From: Metallyticus violacea
Lineage: Eukaryota; Arthropoda; Insecta; Mantodea; Metallyticidae
Length of the DNA: 64,000 nt
Direction: 5' to 3'
NCBI GenBank assembly: GCA_030762175.1
Contig: CM060831.1
Span: 6,834,501-6,898,500 of the forward strand
Every line of letters starts with the position of its first letter. Within the stretch, counting starts at the first letter, position 1. Positions 57,072-64,000 of the stretch are shown here, one piece after another. Under the pieces are notes generated by a model that saw only the letters and a list, made by a program, of their open reading frames with translations, searched no databases and was not told the DNA's origin. A program made the translations under genes and the position numbers.

Positions 57072-58313
57072 CGAGGATAGATCCATAAGTTTCCGGCCTA
57101 ACAATTTAATAGGTGTGATAATAACAAAAACTATATTTCACTTTTCTTCCCCCCCCCCTCAAACAAAAACTCTCAGAAGTCACGTTGCAACATGAGCATA
57201 AACAGCATCCATCACTTTTTCGTCACACTTAAATTTCCTTCCTAGAAGGTCCTTCTTCAGTTCTGAGAGGAGGAAATAGTCACTGGGAGCTAGATCTAGT
57301 CAATAGGGTGGATGGTCGATCCCCTTGAAGCCACATTACTTCACAACTTCCTTTGCAACAAGAGCTGTGTGCACAGGCGCGTTGTCGTGAAGAAGGCGCA
57401 CACCACCACTCAGCTTTCCTCGCCTTTTTTCCTTGAAGGAAGCACGTAGTCTGTGCAGTAGGCCAGCATAGTACTCCCCATTTACTGTGGTATTCCTCTC
57501 GCTGAAGTCAATGGAGAGTACTCCTTCACAGTCCCAAAAGATTGTGGCCATAATCTTCTTGGTTAACTGAGTGACCTTGACCTTTAGAGGTGGTGCTTCG
57601 ACACGTTTACGCCACTCTAATGATTCTCTTTTGAACAAGGGATCATAATAGATGACCATAGTTTCATCTCCTGTAACAATGGTTTGCACAACTTCTCTCT
57701 CGTTGCCAGGGGCAGAGCTCCAAAAATGCCTGACAACAGATGATTTGTTGCTGCTTTTGGACTGAGGACAGAAGTCTAGGCACCCATCTTGCACTAATCT
57801 TATTCACGTTTAAATGTTCATGAATAATTCGAAGGACTGTTTTAGAAAGGCCCAAACTTGCTACTCTTTCCGCAACTTTGAGCTGCCGGTCTTCCATAAT
57901 TTTTCCTTCCACAAGAGCGATGTTTTCAGGAGTGAGCACCTCCAAGGACCGATCTGCACGATCTTCGTCTTCAATGCTTTATTGACTCATTCGAAAAAGT
58001 GTGGCCCATTCTTTTACGGTAAAATATGAGGGAGATGCTTCCCATATACACCGTCCAATCGCTGTTTAATTTTATTTGGAGTAAGTCATTATTTGTGAAG
58101 AACTTAATAACAGCTCTCCACTCCATTTTGAACATGTCACAATCTTCTACATATAGCATTTTTTCTACGACTATATCTGAACAACTGAACACAGCGGAGC
58201 GGATGTTACAGCTGTAATTATTTACTTAACAGATAAGATATGACTCCAGATAAGGGTTTTGTGAAGGCGATAATCCTTATCAGCGAGGACGGAAACTTAT
58301 GAACCTGCCCTCG
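57072..58313 (-). mobile_element. mariner-2 element, 1242 bases, best-preserved copy
   Basis: Ends cgaggatagatccataagtt (57072) and, reverse-complemented, cgagggcaggttcataagtt (58313). The left target dinucleotide has decayed. The element contains the whole transposase relic on the minus strand and shows what was removed from the 487-base derivative at 40711-41197. Confidence 0.9.
57165..58192 (-). pseudogene. mariner-2 transposase pseudogene
   Basis: Minus-strand pieces in order. 58192-57971 is the N-terminal helix-turn-helix with FKMEWRAVIKFF. 57945-57664 starts MEVLTPENIALVEGKIMEDR and continues RIIHEHLNVNKISARWVPRL. 57794-57336 has TIVTGDETMVIYYDP with the first catalytic Asp, ATIFWDCEGVLSIDFSERNT, TVNGEYYAGLLHRLR and LLHDNAPVHTALVAKEVVK with the second Asp. 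Past 57336 an interrupted frame carries DLAPSDYFLL with the third Asp and KKDLLGRKFKCDE. The three catalytic Asp residues are all still readable, but several frameshifts and a stop before DLAPSD make it non-functional. Total span is about 340 codons, normal for mariner. Confidence 0.88.
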
Positions 58314-58988
58314 TTTACTGCTCCGGTTTTTCGCTGCTATTCTGTACTGAAGCCTCAGGACGACCACTTTCTCTAAGTACAAATAAATCCGATTATGCGT
58401 TCATGGGCATGAGCAGTATATTACCCCCATACTCTTTCACACGATACCAAAGAGTTTATCGCTTGGACCAAACACCCAATTGTTAATGCTAACCCTAACA
58501 ATCCCCCATTAGCACCATTTCCCCCCGGTCTACCTTAATCGATGTCCTTGGCGATAACATAAATTCTGTTTTCAGGTATACCCCGCACTTGTAATGGAGC
58601 GAATTTATGGAATTTCAGTAACTATTTTTCTTGTTTTATTTAAATTGTATATACAGAGATTTGTTGCAAAAAAAACCAAAAACATGTTTTTTTTTTAAAT
58701 TTTGGGTTTCAGGTTAAACACCCCTCCCCAAGCATGAATAGTCTAATTTCGTTAATTTTCGGTAATTATTTTTCTTATTTATTTCAAATGAATACACGGA
58801 GTTTTGACGAGAAAAAAAAACAAAAAATGCGACTACTAAAGTAATTTTTAAATTTTCGCTTTAGATTAAACACAGGCTCCATTAGTTCAATTTTGCTGGT
58901 TAAGGAAATCGATGAATATTTTGTTAATTAATCGTTATATGCTGAGGTTCGTTCAGAAAAAAACCAAAATTGAGGTAGCTAGAGAGTT

Positions 58989-59022
<34 letters not shown>

Positions 59023-59024
<2 letters not shown>

Positions 59025-59896
59025 TACATTTTCATTGTCATTTTTGGTGCCCATGTTACACTTTTGAAAAACCACTACCGGGAATCTTCGGGACAGCACG
59101 CTTTCTCTTCTGTATCCTCTGTTAACATTTAACTTCCAAAAACATAACAGTTTTTAAAACCACAGCTAGAGAGCAGCATGTGAACAGTAGAAGTATATTA
59201 AACAACGAGAACTAGTGTTACGATCTGAAATCTTCGAAAGTTATGCTGTTTCTGAAGTTCGAATCCTTGACTGTTATTCGCGAATGTTTTCAGTAGTTTC
59301 TGAACAATAACAATAATCAACAGATGTTACTGCTAGGAACCAGAAGGGAACCGAACAGAAAACTTCGGATGTCGGTAGGCAGGGAAAAGGAAACTTAACT
59401 GCTACCTCTCTATTTTAAGGTTCTTTATATTCCTCTTCTGTATTCGTTTACTTGCATTATGCTTACCCACTATTCTCTTAACCCGTTCTGCTTCTGTCTG
59501 CTACAAAGGTTCAATTTGATATAAAATATTCAGCCCTATGCTGCCATATCCCATGTTAACATATTCCTTCTTTTTCCCCACTTTTCCCCCTTAACCGTTA
59601 CGCTTTCGCTTCGTGCTGTGTTAGTAGAAAAAGCAATAATAAGAATGAATGGCAATGTGTAGTGTTTACCCCAAGTAAAAAGTTAGGATATTTACTACCA
59701 CGCCAAAAAAAATACGCAGCATTCCACTTCTTGAAATTCTCTTAGCAAGAACAGTAAAATGAAAGCAGATCAATATTTACTTTGGGTTATAAGGTTGCTA
59801 ATAGTTGTGTTTTAGTTGAATATGTCTGAACAATTTAACCAAGATATTATAATATCTTGTAGTGGCCCAATAGCTTTGAACATGACTCCTTCCTGC
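59023..59896. other. Unassigned spacer
   Basis: No recognised gene or repeat. Confidence 0.4.
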
Positions 59897-60450
59897 AAGG
59901 GGTATTTGGAAATGGTTTATATTAGCGGTGTTTTAAAGAATAGTGGCAAGTACATTCGCAGGGCGATACTAGTATGGCATGCAAACGCTAAAGGTCACTT
60001 GTAAGCAGAGTGTGTAGCAAAGGTCAGTGTTCGTTTCTTGTAAAGTAGAGAAAGACATGGACAAGTTGCAAGGCGACTATCATGGACAAAGGTTTTTGTG
60101 GAAGGAAGGCGTCAAAAGTGAAGAAATTCATAGACGTATAACTGCGGTCAAGAAACTCCTACACAGAAGACCGTTTACAACTGGGTCAAGAGGTCCGCCA
60201 GGGACAGGGCTGCAAAGAAGAATGTTTGTGAAGACCAGTCTCCCAGAAGGTTGTGCCTGATCTGAATGGCTGATAGGTGCATAACCTTCATCAATTGGAA
60301 TGTCAAACAGTCCTCGCCCAGCACAACATTACTCAAGAAGGTTGGTTTATAGTCTGCTGTCGGCTACTGGAAATGCATAAAAAATTTCCGGATTTTTTGT
60401 AGAATCCGGTGACTGATGTGGCGAGTTATGGTTCACTACACGTACCAGAG
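59897..60450 (+). pseudogene. mariner-3 5' end and transposase N-terminus
   Basis: The left TIR is degraded (caaggggtatttggaaatgg). The leader 'gtaagcagag-gtgtagc' is shared with the copy at 18031. The coding relic from 60040 reads KVEKDMDKLQGDYHGQRFLW, then KEGVKSEEIHRRITAV, the first helix-turn-helix. Later 'LNWNVKQSSPSTTL' and 'VCCRLLEMHKKFPDFL' pieces match the region before the first catalytic block in the copy at 18031. It is broken repeatedly. Confidence 0.7.
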
Positions 60451-60479
60451 AAACATCCAGAGTAATCGGCACAAGAAAT

Positions 60480-60960
60480 TTCGCCCGGATTATCTGCAGG
60501 TGATCGCAGTCATTTCTCGCAGATTGTTGCACGAAATTGTCACCAGCAAACGTTGTTCCGGAAATTGTACGCCAGATGGGTGCCGAAGCAACTGAAGCCC
60601 GAACGCAAACCAAAGCAGTGGGATCAGCTTTGGCATTACTGCATCCTACAGCGCATATTTCGCTCCCAGAGATTACTATCTGTTGTTACATCTCAAGAAA
60701 TTCCTTTCTGGTCAGTATTTTGAACGTGTCGCAGAGGTCAAACGGGTGTGACACAGTGGTTCCGATCCCAGCCGGCAGACTTCTACGACAGAAAATTTGA
60801 TCTCATGTATGCACAATTCTCAATTCCTTTGGAGAATATATTGAAAAACAGCTCAACAATTTCTGTATCTGTTCCAATAAACCTTTCCATGAAATTGTGG
60901 TTTCTTTCTTTAAACGACTTCAGGGAAACTTACTTTGTGGATGGACTTCCTTGAACCTCA
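60480..60960 (+). pseudogene. Second mariner fragment adjoining mariner-3
   Basis: The plus strand reads LFRKLYARWVPKQLKPERKP near 60540-60610 (the 'LHMRKV-ARWVP-LL-' block). Then, after a gap and frame changes, it reads VTQWFRSQPADFYDRKFDLM near 60750-60810, the 'V--WLR-QP-DFY--GI--L' C-terminal helix of mariner transposases. The catalytic core is missing. It may belong to the same element as 59897-60450 or to a separate insertion. Confidence 0.6.
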
Positions 60961-61081
60961 AGGTAAATTTTAAAATACACGTTGGAATAAAAAGTTCACT
61001 TACACGTTTCCCTTGACGTGAGTTTCGCTTGGTTGCCAGTAGGTGTAGTTCGCTAGTTCGCAGATCAAGCTATGCTTCGAG

Positions 61082-61660
61082 ATGGTAATGACAAAGCAAC
61101 AGAAAGTACTTTACGTTCTCCGTTTCAACAAGTGCAAGCCTGTTAAGACTTCGCAGCGTTATTTTCGTCAACAGGACACCTTCCACTGCTCAGATCATTC
61201 GATTGGCACAAGCAGCTTTAAGAAAATGATTGCTTACATATAAAGAAATTCAGAAGAGTGTTCAAAGAAGACGTTGAGTGCATCCAGCAGAGTTTTGTAC
61301 GTAACCTACAGAAGTCCAGTTTTACAAACCATTGGCGGAGGTGATAAACAGAGACTTGTGCAGTTTGTCTGGAGGGGAACAGTTTTTAACAGTATTTAAC
61401 GCCCGCTTTTACTACTTAGGCACCACAATGATGATATATTGGGAAAGGATTTTTTTTAAGGAACGAAGTGTTCCAAGATTAAGTTTAGGGTACTCCCCAG
61501 GCATTTACCATTTATGAGGAGTGAGAAAAACCTGGAAAAAATTTCAGTCAGGGAGGACTGTCCTGGTGGAGATCGAACCTCAGACCTCCCGAACATAGGT
61601 GCGTGCCTGCTAGACCTCGGCCACTGCTGGCTGTGGAGGACATATGGAACATTTCTGGAA
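61082..61660 (+). pseudogene. DUF4817-type transposase fragment split by SINE-A
   Basis: From the ATG at 61082: MVMTKQQKVLYVLRFNKCKP, then VKTSQRYFRQQDTF. This matches the first helix-turn-helix of DUF4817-type transposases ('--E-A-CVL-Y--T-SV---QR-FR'). The middle is lost. Before the SINE the frame reads AEVINRDLCSLSGG. After the SINE, from about 61630, it continues GGHMEHFWKL and a stop, matching the family's final 'GGHIEHL' motif. A SINE-A copy therefore sits within an already deleted element. Confidence 0.6.
61386..61631 (-). repeat. SINE-A, near full length
   Basis: Minus-strand copy with 3' end 'gcccgcttttactacttag' in reverse, body, B-box ggttcgatctcc and head 'gccgaggtctagcag'. The head is more diverged than most. 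The short flanks 'tctggaggg' and 'tgtggagga' may be a target duplication. Confidence 0.88.
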
Positions 61661-61857
61661 ATTGTGAGTGATACATTTTATTTCGATATACATTTTAAAA
61701 GTTACCTCCATATTCTATGTTCTTGCTATTTAGCCAATTGGATGCTTCTTTTTCATACACCCTATACTTTGGATGATCATCGGAAATCCAGACGCCCGAG
61801 GTCTGTGACCGATTCCGTGATCACAGCAGTGACGACCCATATTCGGCGTAAGTGTTC

Positions 61858-62156
61858 GTCGGTCCTGGTGGTGTAGTGGTTACCATACTTGCCTCCTATA
61901 CCCAAGATCGCGGATTCGAACCCGGCCAGGAACGATGGATTTTTTTCGGGGCGTAAAAATCCTAAGTATGGCTTCCTTCGGAAGGGAAGTAAAGCCGTGG
62001 GTCCCGTGTCGTACATTTACGGCACGAAAAAGAACCTCAAGCCTGAAAGAGAGGCCTCTGAGCAAAATCTGTCGGCCGTTTCACGCCCTGAGTTGAATGG
62101 GACGCTGATGACCTGAGATGTTAAAGAGCGTCCTTAAATAAATCAATCAAAAAAAA
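61858..62156 (+). repeat. SINE-B, full length, best-preserved copy
   Basis: Complete tRNA-like head (ggtcctggtggtgtagtggt; B-box ggattcgaaccc), canonical body (tcctaagtatggcttccttc, gtgggtcccgtgtcgtac, gtcggccgtttcacgccct, gatgacctgagatgttaaag) and tail with AAATAAATC units then an A8 run. It serves as the family reference. Confidence 0.94.
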
Positions 62157-63462
62157 GTATTGCAGTGCGAAACTATTGTCATGATCAACAAGATGAATAT
62201 ATTCAACCTGTTCATAGAAAATGTTCCACTGAAGTCTTATCACCGGAGCATTAGAGCTGAAGAAGCAGGAGCTGAAATAGAAAAGCCTATTCAAGTGCTA
62301 TTAACAACGGGTATCGAGAAATACAACATTATTTCCCAAGATGTTCCCGAAACGGCACATCCTGTTTCAGTTATGGTGTATAAAGCTTCATCTTTGCATA
62401 AACACAACAATCATATGATAACACCACACTTTAGATAAATAAATGAATATCACCTTGTTCAAATACACGCACTGGAGCTTCCAACAGCTTGCAGCATCAG
62501 CTGTCAAGGCAAGATAACCCTCCCCTGGCTTCAGAGAAATGTTCTCCATTCTATCGCTGCTCAAGACTGGCATATCAGCAGACCTGATCAGACCGTTGAC
62601 TTTAGGCACTGAGAGTATGAGAAAAAGTTTACCCAATATTGAATACATCAAGCGATCCTTGGACTCTATTCCACGAAAGTATGGTCTATTACATTATGTC
62701 CTTGAAAAGTATGGGTGAGTAACTTTCTGTTCTACGAAAGAAGTACAACACTTGTAAAGTATTAGTAAAAATTTTCAAGTGTTGTTACACGAGCATAAGC
62801 CTAAGATAGAACAGATGTTTGACACCATATCTCGAATTACAATGTGGAAAAATGTATTACATCACCTCCTTCTCATTTGTAATTATGCTTCTGACAATGA
62901 CTATTATAACCCAGTGTTCCTCATGTGTTACTTATGTATCCTTCTATTCATTGTTGAACTTCCAAATGCATTTTAGTAACAATATTACACCATTTGTTGT
63001 CATTTTCTCAGTTTACAATGCAGAAATACATATCGACTCATATCTAGTTGACACATTGTGTGACAAGATGGGTAAAAGCATGAAATTAACGGTAAGGAAG
63101 AAAAGTGTTATTCCTGCACTAGAGACATGGCCTCCAGAAGAGCTTTCATAAAGTTCACAATTTTAGGAGTACTAAAGAAGAGAGACGCTGACCCGGTGAA
63201 AGGAAGAGGCAAGTAAAGAGCATCTACTCCATAATAGGACAGGATACTAATAAGAATTTGTCTCAGTGATCGTTAGCTATGATCCTGAGAACTGAAGCGA
63301 GGGTGGAAAGACATGTGTGATGTCTCAGTGACCAGCAGAACTGTCAGAAGTTGACTCCTTGAAGCTGGTCTTCCTACCTGTCGATACATAAAGAGGCCTT
63401 TGCTGATTAAAAGCAACTACAGTGGGCAAAAGAGCATGTAGCATGAGCAGCAGAGACTGCTA
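62157..63462. other. Unassigned spacer
   Basis: Several open stretches (62160-62438, 62819-63151) of about 90-110 codons lack known motifs. A possible donor (gggtgagtaac near 62712) has no convincing partner. No gene is supported. Confidence 0.35.
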
Positions 63463-63552
63463 CTGGTGGCTGAGGCCGTTAAGTCGCGGACTCGTTAGCG
63501 GCAGCTCTAGGGTTCGAATCCGACCACGACCGTCCTCCCTGATTAGGTTATT
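63463..63552 (+). repeat. SINE-A-like head with a different body
   Basis: The first about 85 bases match SINE-A (ggtggctgaggccgttaagt; B-box gggttcgaatccg; 'ccgtcctccctgattaggtt'). The following sequence, including 'gctccgatgggaaagtgtac', does not match the SINE-A body. Confidence 0.75.
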
Positions 63553-63880
63553 TAATTTGCATGGCTCCGATGGGAAAGTGTACGTCGTGTTAAGTTGCCA
63601 TGCATAAGTGAAGAACTGTTGTCTTCATGCATCACACAAACAGAAGGTCAGATTTTCCGGCCTTGGCATAAGTCGTATGGACTTTATAAATGTACTGTTA
63701 ATGAAGATATCTACTTGAAAAAACATTGAGCCCAATGTAAGAGACTATTTTGGGGATCTTTTAAGCTGCAATTTTAAGGTGATTTGCCCCCTGTCACAGA
63801 TCTTTGAAGGTAATTATTATGATTAATATTTGTATTAAATTGGAAGATAGGTAGTGTTGATGTAATTATCAAACATTAAT
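63553..63880. other. Unassigned spacer
   Basis: May contain the body of the variant SINE (to about 63612). Otherwise nothing recognised. Confidence 0.35.
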
Positions 63881-63889
63881 TTTTTTCAG

Positions 63890-64000
63890 GTAAATGCAAT
63901 CATTAGAAAAAATAGATTAAAGGTGCTAAACTGGCCTGGAAATAGTCCGAACCCGAATCCGATTGAGAACTGTTGGAAGGTTATGGCGGAATACTATTGC
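63890..64000 (+). pseudogene. Tc1-like transposase, C-terminal part, running off the edge
   Basis: Open to the window end and reads KNRLKVLNWPGNSPNPNP, then IENCWKVMAEYYC. This is the 'L-WPGNSPDLNPIENCWK-M' block around the third catalytic residue of Tc1-like transposases. The Asp of NSPDLNP is Asn here, but the Glu of IEN, the expected third acidic residue, is present. It is the same family as the antisense relic at 16180-16780. No interruption is seen in about 35 codons, so this copy may be better preserved, but most of it lies outside the window. Confidence 0.78.

Larger units (their letters stand above)
56700..59022 (-). mobile_element. HINE-like repeat, copy E, split by mariner-2
   Basis: Reverse-oriented. 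The 3' hairpin region (gcgcaggagctgagt in reverse, 56703-56717) and part of the 3' arm lie left of the mariner-2 element at 57072-58313. The internal units ('ttttcaggtataccccgca', 'gttttgacgagaaaaaaaaa', 'tcgctttagattaaaca') and the (CA)n microsatellite at 58984-59022 lie right of it. The mirror order matches copy C. The stretch 58314-58555 does not match the family clearly. Confidence 0.62.

Noticed and set aside
61858..61935. Functional tRNA gene (Val/Glu-like)
   Set aside because: The cloverleaf-like head is followed by the shared SINE-B body and tail and recurs at several loci, so it is a SINE.
62160..63151. Multi-exon gene between 62.1 and 63.2 kb
   Set aside because: Open stretches of 60-110 codons are common throughout the window and none here carries a motif or paired splice sites.
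63880..63895. Splice acceptor (tttttttcag) joining an exon to the Tc1-like frame
   Set aside because: Tc1-like transposases are typically intronless and the tract is a common AT-rich motif; not enough evidence.

Overview
This window is eukaryotic, AT-rich and dominated by repeats. It reads as one or two very large introns of a single host gene in an arthropod, probably an insect with a large genome. A cockroach- or termite-like species is only a guess from the mix of repeats. There are no operons, no bacterial signals, no rRNA and no convincing functional tRNA gene.

The only sequence I would call a live host gene is one 105-base exon on the minus strand (8596-8700). It has a clean splice acceptor and donor. 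Its 35 codons match the N-terminal part of neurobeachin/rugose (the NBEA/LRBA family of BEACH proteins). I found no neighbouring exon of that gene, so both flanking introns probably run off the window: about 8.6 kb or more downstream and 55 kb or more upstream.

Nearly everything else is mobile-element debris. (1) Tc1/mariner superfamily DNA transposons form the largest class. There are at least three mariner families with visible terminal inverted repeats (TIRs), here called mariner-1 (828-2158), mariner-2 (26456-27701, 57072-58313, the 487-base deletion derivative at 40711-41197, and a fragment at 30823-31034) and mariner-3 (18031-20478, 59897-60450, 52220-52740). There are further mariner fragments, Tc1-like fragments and DUF4817-type transposase relics. 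All the coding regions are broken. (2) LINE (non-LTR retrotransposon) pieces occur at 2.9-3.8, 8.0-8.6, 18.8-19.7, 21.7-22.4, 24.4-25.3 and 45.5-46.0 kb. (3) Two abundant tRNA-derived SINE families are present: SINE-A with a tRNA-Ser-like head and SINE-B with a tRNA-Val/Glu-like head. (4) A non-coding family of about 1.2-1.5 kb has at least six copies. It carries a 5' microsatellite, 125-160-base internal tandem units and a 3' hairpin, and looks like a DINE/HINE (Helentron-related) element.

Layout: 0-9 kb holds mariner-1, LINE relics, one SINE-B and the neurobeachin exon, with a LINE tail ending under 20 bases from its splice donor. 9-17 kb holds a Tc1 relic, HINE copy A, a SINE-A and a DUF4817 element. 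18-25 kb holds mariner-3 with a LINE nested inside it, a SINE-B with an inverted 5' half and a LINE 3' end. 26-34 kb is mostly antisense mariner relics. 37-41 kb is a dense SINE and mariner cluster. 42-52 kb holds a mariner relic, three HINE copies and an AGC/AGT repeat. 52-59 kb holds mariner and Tc relics and a HINE copy split by mariner-2. 60-64 kb holds mariner, DUF4817 and SINE remains and the edge of a Tc1-like element.

The best candidate for something undescribed is the HINE-like family. The most functionally relevant observation is the LINE insertion beside the neurobeachin splice site.
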